Assembly: GCF_004799345.1 (NCBI RefSeq)
Contig: NZ_SSMC01000001.1
Span: 1,364,001-1,428,000 of the forward strand
From: Robertkochia marina
GTDB taxonomy: Bacteria; Bacteroidota; Bacteroidia; Flavobacteriales; Flavobacteriaceae
Reading direction: 5' to 3'
Length of the DNA stretch: 64,000 bases
Shown here: piece after piece, positions 25,642 to 34,267 of the stretch
Numbering within the stretch: the stretch's first letter is position 1
Layout of the letters: each line of letters starts with the position of its first letter
Notes under the pieces: generated by a model
The model's input: the letters and a program-made list of their open reading frames with translations, nothing else
What the model was told of the DNA's origin: nothing
The model's database searches: none
Translations under genes and position numbers: made by a program

Positions 25642-26265
25642 ATGAATATGGCCTCTTCAAAAAGATCTGATATTGCACTTCTCATTCTTGCGGCCGGAGA
25701 ATCTAAAAGAATGGGGCAGGCCAAACAATTGCTGCCCTGGGGTGAAACCACCTTACTCGGACAAGCCCTGGAGCAGGCATTGAAAACCCCGATAACCAGG
25801 AAATACCTTCTTCTGGGAGCCAGGGCAGAGCACATCATGCAGGAGGTTGACCTCACTGGGTTCATCCCCCTTATAAACCCTGATTGGGAAGAAGGAATGG
25901 GTACGGGAATTGCCTTTGCGACACGTAAAATGTTGAACGACCTTCCTGATCTAAAAGGAGTGCTGATCATGCTTGCCGACCAACCGGAGGTCAACAGCGA
26001 CCTGTTAACGGCAATGCTTGATCAATTTGACGCTTCTGAGATGCCGGTTCTGGCATGTGCTTATGAGAAAAAAGCGGGAGTACCTGCCATTATATCCGGA
26101 GCACATATGAAGCAGCTCACATCTTTTCAAGGCGATACCGGAGCCCGGAAACTCTTTAAAACCATTTCTGACCAATTGGAACTCTTCGAATTAAATGAAT
26201 CTCTTCAGGATATCGATGACCCGGAAACCTACCGCCGGCTTCACGATTCATATTTTAAGCCCTGA
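25642..26265 (+). CDS. MobA/MocA-like molybdenum cofactor nucleotidyltransferase
   Basis: 207 aa. N-terminal LILAAGESKRMGQAKQLLPW is the NTP-binding loop, and LADQPEV is the metal-binding motif of the family. It probably adds CMP (or GMP) to molybdopterin; since the linked enzymes belong to the xanthine dehydrogenase family, a MocA-type cytidylyltransferase is most likely. It starts immediately after the E1 stop codon and ends the operon. A FNR-type promoter for the next gene follows. Confidence 0.85.
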   Translation: MNMASSKRSDIALLILAAGESKRMGQAKQLLPWGETTLLGQALEQALKTPITRKYLLLGARAEHIMQEVDLTGFIPLINPDWEEGMGTGIAFATRKMLNDLPDLKGVLIMLADQPEVNSDLLTAMLDQFDASEMPVLACAYEKKAGVPAIISGAHMKQLTSFQGDTGARKLFKTISDQLELFELNESLQDIDDPETYRRLHDSYFKP

Positions 26266-26289
26266 CCCTGAAGAGGGTAACCGGTGAAG

Positions 26290-26333
26290 TTGATAAGTAT
26301 CATATTTTTTCAGTGCCCTTTTAACTACCTTCT
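26290..26333 (+). promoter_or_regulatory. FNR-type operator and promoter, site 1
   Basis: Operator TGATAAGTATCA at 26291-26302 (TTGAT-N4-ATCA type), then exactly 23 nt, then TACCTTCT (26326-26333) as the -7 element. The operator centre is 68 bp upstream of the ATG at 26365. The same geometry recurs at four other places in the window. Confidence 0.65.
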
Positions 26334-26364
26334 GCTTTCGTAAATATCACAAAATCAAAGGATC

Positions 26365-26808
26365 ATGGCAGCAGAGAAAAAATATTTAATGCAGGAATGG
26401 AAAAGTGGTCAGGAGATGCATGAAGAGGCTGTTTTATGGATCTCATCGTTGGAGTTCATTACCTCTGAACATCACTTTTTCGAAGATCTTCTCAACGCCT
26501 ATTTCTTGCAGATATCCAACCAAGACCATTATAAAGAAGGCAAGGAACTGGTAACAGAGCTGGGGGAGAACAAGGTTAAGAATGATAGTTTAATTAATGA
26601 GGTCTCCACCCATAATAACAGCCTGATCGTATTGTTGGATGGTAAGAACGAATTCGAAAAGGAAGATCAGGTGAAAAGTGAGCACAGGAGTCTTGAAGCA
26701 AGAATGAAGGAACACGAAAAAGGTTTTAGAACACTTAAAGGTCATATTTTCGACCTTGTTGCTGCCATCATCAAAGAGATCAAAAAAGACCATCTACTGG
26801 GGCCATAA
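26365..26808 (+). CDS. Small helical-bundle protein, paralogue 1
   Basis: 147 aa, all-helical, charged, without a signal peptide or membrane segment. An N-terminal segment (QEMHEEAVLWISSLEFITSEHHFFEDLL) and a C-terminal one (HEKGFRTLKGHIFDLVAAI) are shared in pattern with the proteins at 28832 and 56956; the middle varies. Conserved His, Trp and Glu positions could suit a four-helix bundle, perhaps hemerythrin-like, but I cannot assign metal ligands. The function is unknown. A FNR-type promoter precedes it, which points to a role under low oxygen or stress. Confidence 0.75.
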   Translation: MAAEKKYLMQEWKSGQEMHEEAVLWISSLEFITSEHHFFEDLLNAYFLQISNQDHYKEGKELVTELGENKVKNDSLINEVSTHNNSLIVLLDGKNEFEKEDQVKSEHRSLEARMKEHEKGFRTLKGHIFDLVAAIIKEIKKDHLLGP

Positions 26809-26825
26809 ATGAAACTTTAAGAATC

Positions 26826-26856
26826 TTGACACTCGTTACTTTCTTTACTAATTTTA
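26826..26856 (+). promoter_or_regulatory. Candidate housekeeping promoter of cbpA
   Basis: TTG (26826-26828), 20 nt, then TAATTTTA (26849-26856), close to the Bacteroidetes consensus TTG-N19-TAnnTTTG. It ends 30 bp before the cbpA ATG. Confidence 0.4.
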
Positions 26857-26886
26857 AAGAAGAATCGGTTTTCACCCGTACATCTT

Positions 26887-27792
26887 ATGGAATTCATCGA
26901 TTACTATAGCGTTCTAGGATTGGATAAATCGGCTTCTGCGGCCGATATCAAGAAGGCCTACCGCAAATTAGCGAGAAAGTATCATCCTGATCTCAACCCC
27001 AATAACAAAGAAGCGGAACTTAAATTTAAACAGCTCAATGAGGCCCATGAGGTCTTAAGCGATCCGGACAAGCGTAAAAAATATGACCGTTACGGTAAAG
27101 ACTGGGAGCATGCCGAAGAGTTTGAAAAAGCTAAAGCCCGTCAGGGTAAATCATACTCACAACGTTCAGGGCCCTTTACTTATTCAGGTGAAGGTGCCGG
27201 AGCCGAAGATTTCTCAGATTTTTTTGAAGCCATGTTCGGAGGCGGAGGTGGTTTTGCAGGAAGAACAGGCAGAACTCAGTTTCGTGGTCAGGATCTTAAT
27301 GCCGATCTCGAGCTTCATTTACGCGATGTTTACAGCACTCATAAAAGAACATTAAATATAAACGGAAAGAACATCCGCATCACGGTTCCGGCCGGAATTG
27401 AAGACGGTCAAACCATCAGGATCAAAGGCCATGGAGGCCCGGGTGTTAACAATGGTCCGGCAGGCGATCTGTATATAACTTTCCGTATCGTTAATACCAC
27501 TCCTTTTAAGAGGGACGGGGCCAATTTGTATAAAACGGTTGAGATCTCACTTACAAAGGCCGTTTTGGGGGGAGAAATAACTACAGATACATTTGATGGT
27601 AAGGTAAAACTAAAGGTGAGCCCCGGGACTCAGAACGGAACCAAAGCTAAGCTGAAAGGCAAGGGGTTTCCACGCTACAAAAAGGAGGGTCAGTACGGAG
27701 ACCTGTTTATAACCTATAAGGTCAGACTGCCTGAGAAATTAACATCAGAACAGGAAGGCCTGTTCAAAGATCTTGAAAAAACAGGGCTTTAA
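26887..27792 (+). CDS. cbpA: CbpA-type DnaJ co-chaperone
   Basis: 301 aa. J domain in residues 1-70 with the HPD motif at 33-35 (YHPDLN), a Gly/Phe-rich linker ([11 protein letters not shown]) and two C-terminal substrate-binding domains ([19 protein letters not shown]). It lacks the zinc-finger region of DnaJ, which makes it CbpA-type. It stimulates DnaK ATPase. The next gene encodes its modulator CbpM, 10 bp downstream, as in Enterobacteria. Confidence 0.92.
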   Translation: MEFIDYYSVLGLDKSASAADIKKAYRKLARKYHPDLNPNNKEAELKFKQLNEAHEVLSDPDKRKKYDRYGKDWEHAEEFEKAKARQGKSYSQRSGPFTYSGEGAGAEDFSDFFEAMFGGGGGFAGRTGRTQFRGQDLNADLELHLRDVYSTHKRTLNINGKNIRITVPAGIEDGQTIRIKGHGGPGVNNGPAGDLYITFRIVNTTPFKRDGANLYKTVEISLTKAVLGGEITTDTFDGKVKLKVSPGTQNGTKAKLKGKGFPRYKKEGQYGDLFITYKVRLPEKLTSEQEGLFKDLEKTGL

Positions 27793-27802
27793 ACCGTGTA
27801 AA

Positions 27803-28093
27803 ATGAAAACTAGAATCAGCATAAATAAACTTTGTGAGATCTATGAGATCGATCCCGGATTTGTAATGTCGATCCAGGAAATGGATCTGGTGACTATCTA
27901 TGTTGAGGGGACTGAAAAATATGTAAGTACAGAAGAATTACCCCTGGTGGAAAAAATGGTGCGTCTTCATTTCGATCTGGGTATCAACCAGGAGGGCCTT
28001 CATACCATTCATCATCTGTTGGAACGGATGGAGGGGATGCAGGAGGAGATCAGACGTCTGAGAAACAGGTTAGATCTTTATGAAGATCTCTGA
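27803..28093 (+). CDS. cbpM: Chaperone modulator CbpM (MerR-like)
   Basis: 96 aa from MKTRISINKLC. CbpM binds the J domain of CbpA and inhibits it. The N-terminal part resembles a truncated MerR domain (ISINKLCEIYEID), and the C-terminus is a coiled helix (HHLLERMEGMQEEIRRLRNRL). A TTG start at 27773 would overlap cbpA; ATG 27803 is preferred. It ends 3 bp from the convergent LOG gene. Confidence 0.87.
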   Translation: MKTRISINKLCEIYEIDPGFVMSIQEMDLVTIYVEGTEKYVSTEELPLVEKMVRLHFDLGINQEGLHTIHHLLERMEGMQEEIRRLRNRLDLYEDL

Positions 28094-28096
28094 AGT

Positions 28097-28828
28097 TTAT
28101 TCCCCGAAAAGCCATTTTTGCCTGTAGGGCTTTTGAACCAATCCAAAGGCTTCGATGGCGTATTTTCTCAGATGATCTTTCATTTCTTCTACAGAGTCTG
28201 TCAGGAATAACAGATCCATATCCTCCCTTGCAATGCTTTCTTCCTCTGCCATTAATTGAATGTGTTCGTATAGCTCTTTATGGTATTCCTTTCCAATAAG
28301 AACCACGGGAAAGTGACTGATGATCCTGTTTTGTATGAGAGTAAGGGCTTCAAAGAGTTCATCAAGGGTGCCCATACCGCCTGGCATCACAATAAATGCA
28401 TAGGAATACTTCATCAGCATGACCTTGCGAATGAAGAAATAGGGGAAGTCGATCCATTTGTGCAGATAGGGATTAGGGACTTGTTCTTCGGGGAGTATAA
28501 TATTACAGCCTATCGATAATCCGTTATTCTCATAGGCGCCCCGATTAGCTGCCTCCATGAGTCCCGGACCGCCTCCGGTCATGACCCCAAATCCCATATC
28601 AGTTAGTGCCACACCGATATTCCGGGCTTTTTCGTAATAAGGGTTGTCTTCCAGAAACCGTGCAGAACCAAATACGGTAACACAAGGGCCTAAAAAGTGC
28701 ATTTTACGAAATGCCTTGATAAAATGATATTGTACCCGAAAGGTGAACAGAAATTCCCGAAAACGGTGCTTAGGCCCTTCCAGGAAACTGCGTTCATCTC
28801 TTGCCAGAGCATTGTTTCGGGGAATCAT
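28097..28828 (-). CDS. LOG-family (TIGR00730) nucleoside-5'-monophosphate phosphoribohydrolase
   Basis: 243 aa with the Rossmann-like LOG motifs GGGPGLMEAANRG and PGGMGTLDELFEAL, which bind and cleave a nucleotide such as AMP or a cytokinin riboside monophosphate. Bacterial members may act in purine salvage; there is no cytokinin pathway here. It is 3 bp downstream of paralogue 2 of the helical-bundle family and so is probably under the same FNR-type promoter. Confidence 0.88.
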   Translation of the reverse strand: MIPRNNALARDERSFLEGPKHRFREFLFTFRVQYHFIKAFRKMHFLGPCVTVFGSARFLEDNPYYEKARNIGVALTDMGFGVMTGGGPGLMEAANRGAYENNGLSIGCNIILPEEQVPNPYLHKWIDFPYFFIRKVMLMKYSYAFIVMPGGMGTLDELFEALTLIQNRIISHFPVVLIGKEYHKELYEHIQLMAEEESIAREDMDLLFLTDSVEEMKDHLRKYAIEAFGLVQKPYRQKWLFGE

Positions 28829-28831
28829 GGG

Positions 28832-29215
28832 TTACATATACTTGGATAGAAACGAGAAAAAACGTCTTTTCAGGTCGTGAAACATCACGCGTTCGGTTGT
28901 CATTTTCTCTCTCATCTCCAGGTGATAACGGAACCCGATCCGGTCTACTGCCTCATTCACTTCATCAATGGTTTCAGCTATGGCATGTTCATGAGCATTG
29001 ATCTCTTCTTTGAGTTTGTTGATACGGTCTTTGTGAATGATCATCTGGTTTTGAAACTGTCCGAGTTCTGCCAAAACCATATCATCGGTCCAGCGTTGTT
29101 CGATCTCGTCAAGTCGGTTTTGAAATGATCGGGTCTCATCGAGCCAGAAGGCAATTTCATTGAGCCAGCTTTTGTGTTCAAAATGCAGGTTGGCATTGTT
29201 TACTAAAGTTTCCAT
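28832..29215 (-). CDS. Small helical-bundle protein, paralogue 2
   Basis: 127 aa, all-helical, predicted cytosolic. N-terminal HFEHKSWLNEIAFWLDETRSFQ aligns in pattern with the N-termini of the proteins at 26365 and 56956 (acidic helix with Trp, spaced Phe), and the C-terminus FHDLKRRFFSFL matches their last helix. The function is unknown. Its promoter has operator TGATATATATCA centred 60 bp upstream, and the LOG gene follows in the same transcript. Confidence 0.75.
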   Translation of the reverse strand: METLVNNANLHFEHKSWLNEIAFWLDETRSFQNRLDEIEQRWTDDMVLAELGQFQNQMIIHKDRINKLKEEINAHEHAIAETIDEVNEAVDRIGFRYHLEMREKMTTERVMFHDLKRRFFSFLSKYM

Positions 29216-29237
29216 GATCTGTGTATTTAATGAATCG

Positions 29238-29280
29238 ATAAGTTAGTGGAAAACAGTAGGTTTAGTAATGATATATATCA
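29238..29280 (-). promoter_or_regulatory. FNR-type operator and promoter, site 2
   Basis: Perfect palindrome TGATATATATCA (29269-29280), then 23 nt on the minus strand, then TAACTTAT (29245-29238) as the -7 element. The operator overlaps the stop codon of the upstream ABC ATPase gene, so this promoter lies immediately after the efflux operon and drives the 29215 and 28828 genes. Confidence 0.7.
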
Positions 29281-29955
29281 TTGTTCGACAATACGGCCAT
29301 CCTCCATGTAAATGATCCTGTCGGTTTGCCGGGCAAAGTCTTCATCATGGGTAACGATGAGGAGGGAAAGCCCTTTTTCTTTTTTAAGTTTTTTAAAGAT
29401 ATTTAAAACATTGTCAGAGTTATGGCTGTCCAGATTCCCGGTGGGTTCATCTCCCATGAGAATGCTTGGTTCATTGATCAGGGCCCGGGCTATAGCTACC
29501 CGTTGCTTTTCACCACCCGATATTCGGCGGGCAAGCTTATGACCCAGGTGGCCAATATTCAACATATCCAGGATCTCCATGGCCTTAGCTTTGATCTCTG
29601 CATCAGATCGCTCTCCCAGTTTTTGAGCAGGAAGCATGATGTTTTCCAAAACGGTAAATTCTCCTAACAGGTAATGAAACTGAAACACAAAACCAATATG
29701 TTTATTACGCAGGTGAGCCAGTCGTGCTGCAGATTGACCGGTTATTAACTCATTATTCAGGTAGAGTTCGCCCTCATAATCAGTATCCATGGTAGAGAGT
29801 ATATAGAGCAGGGTACTTTTACCACAGCCTGATTTACCCATGATACTGGTAAACTCTCCTTTTTTGATCTCCAGGTTAATGTTTTTAAGAACGTGAAAAT
29901 CTACCGGCTTACGGAAATGTTTATTGAGGTTATGTGTTTTAAGTACAAAGTCCAT
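29278..29955 (-). CDS. ABC transporter ATPase (LolD/MacB-like)
   Basis: 225 aa cytosolic ATPase. Walker A GKSGCGKST, signature ISGGEKQRVAIARAL and Walker B ILMGDEPTGNLDS are intact. The sequence class (with NLDSHNSDNVL) is that of LolD and MacB ATPases, which work with FtsX-like permeases. The permease gene precedes it by 7 bp, and an adaptor lipoprotein gene lies at the head of the operon, so it powers an export or lipoprotein-release system of unknown substrate. Confidence 0.93.
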   Translation of the reverse strand: MDFVLKTHNLNKHFRKPVDFHVLKNINLEIKKGEFTSIMGKSGCGKSTLLYILSTMDTDYEGELYLNNELITGQSAARLAHLRNKHIGFVFQFHYLLGEFTVLENIMLPAQKLGERSDAEIKAKAMEILDMLNIGHLGHKLARRISGGEKQRVAIARALINEPSILMGDEPTGNLDSHNSDNVLNIFKKLKKEKGLSLLIVTHDEDFARQTDRIIYMEDGRIVEQ

Positions 29956-29962
29956 AAGCTTG

Positions 29963-31225
29963 TTAATTTCCGCGAATTATCCTGACAGGGTCAATGACCC
30001 TCGCCTTTTTTGAGGGCAGGTAGCCGGCGATAAAGGTTGAAAGCAATGCAAATAAAATCCCGATCAGGTAATACCAGGGGTTAAAATTGATGGGGTAGGT
30101 AGAAATGGTGGGTAAGGCTTCGGTATTGAAGGGAACCTGGTTGATGAGCAGTGAAAGTATAAGTCCGAAAATTAGCCCGCTCACCCCTCCGACCCCCCCA
30201 ATGATCATCGCCTGGCTCATAAAGACGGCCTGAACATCCTTTCCGGTAAAACCGGTGGCTTTAAGAATAGCAATGTCGTTCATTTTTTCATAAATCAGCA
30301 TGTTCAGAATGTTATAAATGCCAAAGCCGGCAACAATGAGCAGCGTTATGGAAACGGCATAGGTGATCAGGTTACGGATATTAGTACCGGTTTCAAATTG
30401 GGCGTTGGCCTCCTGGATATCACGGGCATCGACCTGAAATTGTCGTTCAATATCTCTGGCCATCTCAGGTGCCAGGGTAAGATCTTTTAATTTAACATTG
30501 ATATCGGTAATGTAGGTGGCATTCTCTCCAACAATACGTTGGGCTGTCTTAAGGTTGACATAGCTTTGAATATTGTCGATATCTGCGATCCCGCTCTGAT
30601 AGAAACCCACTACTTTGAGTGGAAATACTTCTCCTTTTACATTGCTCACCTGCAGCCGGTCTCCGGGTCTCAATGACATTTTTTTTGCAAGTCCTGCGCC
30701 CAGTAAAATACCGTTCTCTGTGTTGTTCAAAGCTTCCGGAGAGCCTTCAACGATATAATCATTAAAACCTGAAAGACGTACTTCTTCAGGGATGTTGATG
30801 CCGGTGAGGTTTCCACCGAGTTCGATAGCTCCTGAGAGATAAAAGATCTGTGTGGTCAGCCTGGGCGTTGCACCGCTTACCTCCTCCCGGGTCCTGAGGT
30901 AATTCAATAAAGGAAGCCCGTTGTAAATATTACTTTTTTCAAATTTAGGTTTGATATGATGGATAAGATGTTCCCCGGGACTGTAGAGTTGATCAAGAGT
31001 TATGGGTTGATCTTTGCTCGGGCTCACCTCATTGTAAATATGGATATGGGGGGTTTGATTCAGGATCAGATTGTCGAGCATTTGATTGAGTCCGGTCATA
31101 AAACTTACCAGGGTAATATAGGCCGTAATGCCGAAGGTTACCCCAAGGGTAGCGGTCAGGGTGCTCTTAAATTTAGAGAGCAGATGCTTTCTGGATATCC
31201 CGAGAATAACCTTCCAGTTGATCAT
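29963..31225 (-). CDS. FtsX/MacB-type ABC permease
   Basis: 420 aa with an N-terminal membrane helix (about 20-45), a large periplasmic domain (about 50-275) and three C-terminal helices (SITLLIVAGFGIYNIL, AMIIGGVGGVSGLIFGL, YYLIGILFALLSTF). This is the four-helix FtsX-like topology, and the C-terminus (YLPSKKARVIDPVRIIRG) is typical of the family. It overlaps the adaptor gene by 4 bp, indicating translational coupling. Confidence 0.9.
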   Translation of the reverse strand: MINWKVILGISRKHLLSKFKSTLTATLGVTFGITAYITLVSFMTGLNQMLDNLILNQTPHIHIYNEVSPSKDQPITLDQLYSPGEHLIHHIKPKFEKSNIYNGLPLLNYLRTREEVSGATPRLTTQIFYLSGAIELGGNLTGINIPEEVRLSGFNDYIVEGSPEALNNTENGILLGAGLAKKMSLRPGDRLQVSNVKGEVFPLKVVGFYQSGIADIDNIQSYVNLKTAQRIVGENATYITDINVKLKDLTLAPEMARDIERQFQVDARDIQEANAQFETGTNIRNLITYAVSITLLIVAGFGIYNILNMLIYEKMNDIAILKATGFTGKDVQAVFMSQAMIIGGVGGVSGLIFGLILSLLINQVPFNTEALPTISTYPINFNPWYYLIGILFALLSTFIAGYLPSKKARVIDPVRIIRGN

Positions 31226-32307
31226 GTACCCGGTTTTAGCAATTCTGTATTTTCATCAATTCCGGAGAGTATCTCTACCTTGTCAAGGCTTCGCATTCCG
31301 GTTTCTACCCTGATAAGTCCGTCTTTTGTGCGCACCAGGGTATCGTTCACCAGGTAGGCACTGGGAATGGTCAGGGCGTTGTTCTTATGAGCGGTTATGA
31401 TATTGGCCTCTCCGGCAAGCCCGGCATACAGGCGCTGCGGAGGGTTGTTAAACTCGGCTTCGACCAGGAAACTCTGATTTCTTTCGTTTTTCTCAGGCAG
31501 TATTCTTGTAATTTTTGCATGAAAGGTCTCTTTTCCATAAGCATCCAAGGCTATTACAACCTCTTGCCCGGGAAGCACCCTTACGATATCTTTTTCATCG
31601 ACCATGAGTTCAATAATGAATGTATTCATGCTGCCAATATTGCCCAGTGAATGCTGCTGGGTGATCAGCTCTCCGGGTTCTTTGTGAACTGCATAGACCT
31701 TTCCGTTTATCCTCGATGTCACTGTAAATTCATCCTTTGATATACGGGAAGTGGCGTAATTGTTTTCGGCTTTTTGAAGACTGGTAAGCAGTTCTCTCTC
31801 CGTACGGTGGTACTGCTGTTGGAGTAAGCTCAGTTGATTGCCGCTTAGTTCATAGGCCAGCTTTTTCTGGTCGAAGGTGTTTTTAGACCCAATGCCCTGT
31901 TCCCACAGCCGTCGCTGTCGCTCAAAGTTTACAGAATCATTGTAATACTGCAATCGCGCTGTACGAATCTGACTTTTTAATTCGTCGAGCATATTGTCTT
32001 CTCCTGATAAATTTTTCTGAGCAAGTTCCAGGTTGAGTTTTGCATTTTCCACTTGCAGGAGGGGGGTATTATTGACGATCTGAAACAAGGGTTGCCCTTT
32101 GGAAACAGTATCACCTTCACTCACCAGGTTTTGCTGGAGGATACCTGCCACCGCGGCATAGACCTCATACAGGCTGTCGGGTTGAATGGTTACTGAAGCA
32201 TATACCGATTCTGTGAGAGGGGTGGTATCAGGATAAACGCCTGTTTTTTGCCGTGTACATGAGAGCAGCAACAAAAAGAATATTATACAAACTTGATATG
32301 CCTTCAT
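31222..32307 (-). CDS. HlyD/MacA-type efflux adaptor lipoprotein
   Basis: 361 aa periplasmic adaptor. The signal peptide ends in lipobox LLLSC, so it is likely lipidated. A lipoyl/barrel-sandwich half-motif (AVAGILQQNLVSEGDTVSKGQPLF), a coiled-coil hairpin (about 80-180) and the second half (INGKVYAVHKEPGELI) are in order. It would link the permease to an outer-membrane channel, but no TolC gene is in the window. First gene of the minus-strand operon; the divergent usp gene shares its promoter region, including a FNR-type operator centred 60 bp upstream. Confidence 0.88.
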   Translation of the reverse strand: MKAYQVCIIFFLLLLSCTRQKTGVYPDTTPLTESVYASVTIQPDSLYEVYAAVAGILQQNLVSEGDTVSKGQPLFQIVNNTPLLQVENAKLNLELAQKNLSGEDNMLDELKSQIRTARLQYYNDSVNFERQRRLWEQGIGSKNTFDQKKLAYELSGNQLSLLQQQYHRTERELLTSLQKAENNYATSRISKDEFTVTSRINGKVYAVHKEPGELITQQHSLGNIGSMNTFIIELMVDEKDIVRVLPGQEVVIALDAYGKETFHAKITRILPEKNERNQSFLVEAEFNNPPQRLYAGLAGEANIITAHKNNALTIPSAYLVNDTLVRTKDGLIRVETGMRSLDKVEILSGIDENTELLKPGT

Positions 32308-32329
32308 GACCTCCCCAATTTTAGGATCC

Positions 32330-32404
32330 TTAAAATACGACCAATACCTGAGTTTTATATATGATATTTATCATAACTTGTAGGGGTTATATGTCCTAAT
32401 TTAG
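32330..32404. promoter_or_regulatory. Divergent FNR-type operator, site 3
   Basis: TGATATTTATCA at 32362-32373. On the plus strand TAATTTAG (32397-32404) follows after 23 nt, 24 bp before the usp ATG. On the minus strand TATTTTAA (32337-32330) follows after 24 nt, upstream of the adaptor gene. The operator centre is 61.5 bp from one ATG and 60.5 bp from the other, so one site may serve both promoters. Confidence 0.65.
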
Positions 32405-32428
32405 TTTTAAACCAATATTAAGTATATC

Positions 32429-33265
32429 ATGAAAAAGATTTTAGTACCTACAGACTTCTCTGAGAATGCCGTTCATGCCCTGAAGGTGGCTTCTCAGCTG
32501 GCAAGGAAATACAACGCTAAGTTGTACTTGCTGCACATGCTTGGAATATCTCAGGCCATCATTGGAAAAGATGAGGCCAACGAGGGAGCTGAAGCGATCT
32601 ATTACATGAAACTCGTTAAAAAACGTTTTGACGACCTTCGCAATGAAGATTATTTACAGGGGATAGAGATCGAGGAACTGGTTCAGAATTATAAAGTTTT
32701 CAGTGAGATCAACAATGTTGCTCATGAGAAAGGGGTCGACCTGATCGTGATGGGATCTCACGGAACCGGAATGATCAATGATTTCTTTGTGGGATCGAAT
32801 ACAGAGAAAGTGGTAAGGACAAGCGATTTTCCTGTGTTGGTCATCAAAGCCGATCGTCCGGACTTTAAGATGGAAAAAGTTGTTTTTGCATGCGATTTTG
32901 ACATAGAGAATATCCATGCATACAGAAGGGCTATGCATTTGTTCAAAAAGTTCGAAAGTGAGGTTCACCTTTTGTATGTAAACCTTCCGAATCAGAACTT
33001 CTTAAGTTCATTTGAAATGGAGGAGAAGGTAATGAACTTTTTAAAGGAGGCTGATGAGGGAGATCTTTCAAATCTGAATAAAGTAACCTATCACTCAGAT
33101 TATACGATTGAGAACGGGATCTATAATTTCAGTGCCCAGACCGGGGCTGATCTGATAGCCATTCCTACTCATGGAAGAAAGGGATTATCGCACTTTTTTA
33201 TGGGAAGCATAGGGGAAGACCTGGCTAATCATGCAGAATTACCGGTGATCACCTTTAAGATCTGA
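32429..33265 (+). CDS. Universal stress protein, tandem UspA domains
   Basis: 278 aa with two Usp domains. The first has KKILVPTDFSENAVHAL and an ATP-binding loop in IVMGSHGTG...FFVGSNTEKVV; the second ends LIAIPTHGRKGLSHFFMGS. The G-x2-G-x9-G(S) motif is intact in both, suggesting nucleotide binding. Probably cytosolic and produced from the FNR-type promoter at 32362. It is followed 5 bp later by the convergent thioredoxin gene. Confidence 0.93.
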   Translation: MKKILVPTDFSENAVHALKVASQLARKYNAKLYLLHMLGISQAIIGKDEANEGAEAIYYMKLVKKRFDDLRNEDYLQGIEIEELVQNYKVFSEINNVAHEKGVDLIVMGSHGTGMINDFFVGSNTEKVVRTSDFPVLVIKADRPDFKMEKVVFACDFDIENIHAYRRAMHLFKKFESEVHLLYVNLPNQNFLSSFEMEEKVMNFLKEADEGDLSNLNKVTYHSDYTIENGIYNFSAQTGADLIAIPTHGRKGLSHFFMGSIGEDLANHAELPVITFKI

Positions 33266-33270
33266 TCAGA

Positions 33271-33576
33271 TTAACCGTGTTGAGAGATGATCTGAAGGAG
33301 TTGCTGCTTGGGCAGTACACCTGATTGTCTCCAAAGCTGGCGACCGTCTTTAAACAGGATCATAGTAGGAACTCCTCTGACCTGATACCTGGCAGCCAGT
33401 TCGGTGTTTTTATCAACATCGATCTTTACAATCTTTAAACTGTCGCCCATTTCATCTTTAACTTCTTTGAGAATGGGCGACAGCATTTTACAGGGGCCGC
33501 ACCAATCGGCATAAAAGTCTACCAGTACCGGTACCTCGTCTTTAATAATGGCGTTAAAATTACTCTTCATGTTCAC
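33271..33576 (-). CDS. Thioredoxin
   Basis: 101 aa. The active site is C26-G-P-C29 in YADWCGPCKML, with the cis-Pro loop RGVPTMILF. Normal length for a cytosolic disulfide reductase. It is convergent with the usp gene and monocistronic. No FNR-type box is seen in its upstream 100 bp. Confidence 0.94.
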   Translation of the reverse strand: MNMKSNFNAIIKDEVPVLVDFYADWCGPCKMLSPILKEVKDEMGDSLKIVKIDVDKNTELAARYQVRGVPTMILFKDGRQLWRQSGVLPKQQLLQIISQHG

Positions 33577-33785
33577 TGTGGTTTCTACCTGTAAATTTAA
33601 GAATATCAGTAGATTATTGGAAGTTTCCTCTCTTATTTTGGAGTAGGCAGATGATTCCTGCTATACACGGTGTTATCATATGGGCTTTTGTGGTTCGTTG
33701 TATTAATTTAAAAGGTAATCAGCTCGTAAACAGGTAATTCAGGGTAATTTTTATATTTTTAAGTAATTAAAAATCAATCCTTTCC

Positions 33786-34175
33786 ATGAAATATTACCAT
33801 TCAACATCTTTAAAAGATATTTCTTTTGATGAAGCCATAACTAAAGTGACTGCAGCCCTGAAAGAAGAGGGGTTTGGAGTTCTCACAGATATTGATATTC
33901 AGGACACCCTTAAAAAAAAGATAGGAGCGTCATTATATAAATACAGGATCCTTGGGGCTTGTAATCCGGAATTCGCCTATAAGGCCTTGCAAAAGGAGGA
34001 TAAGATCGGTGCCATGCTGCCCTGTAATGTGATTGTTCAGGAAAAGCAAGAAGGTGAGGTAGAAGTATCTGCTGTAGATCCGATAGCTTCAATGAGCGCC
34101 GTTGAGAACCCCGGCCTGGAAGATATAGCTGAAGCGGTTAATGCAAAGCTTCAACGAGTGATAAGAAGTTTGTAA
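33786..34175 (+). CDS. DUF302 family protein
   Basis: 129 aa. DUF302 core with FDEAITKVTAALKEEGFGVLTDID, KYRILGACNPEFAYKAL and IGAMLPCNVIV. Function unknown; DUF302 proteins often sit with thioredoxin, cytochrome or stress genes. Two Cys (GACNP and LPCN) are a family feature. No signal peptide. Its promoter region (33577-33785) shows no FNR-type operator of the kind seen at the neighbouring genes. Confidence 0.9.
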   Translation: MKYYHSTSLKDISFDEAITKVTAALKEEGFGVLTDIDIQDTLKKKIGASLYKYRILGACNPEFAYKALQKEDKIGAMLPCNVIVQEKQEGEVEVSAVDPIASMSAVENPGLEDIAEAVNAKLQRVIRSL

Positions 34176-34199
34176 AACGCTGAAATTAAGAGCAATGGC

Positions 34200-34242
34200 T
34201 GATAATTATCATATCCTGAAAAGGAAATATGTGATACATTCC
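34200..34242 (+). promoter_or_regulatory. FNR-type operator and promoter, site 4
   Basis: TGATAATTATCA (34200-34211), 23 nt, TACATTCC (34235-34242). Operator centre 62.5 bp upstream of the ATG at 34268. It drives the six-gene operon ending at 39482. The operator starts 25 bp after the DUF302 stop codon. Confidence 0.7.
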
Positions 34243-34267
34243 TTGTAAACAGCAAACCATATAAAAA

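Noticed and set aside
33577-33785. Possible FNR-type site in front of DUF302 and thioredoxin
   Set aside because: TATCATA and similar half-sites occur, but no inverted repeat with the 23-nt spacing was found on either strand.
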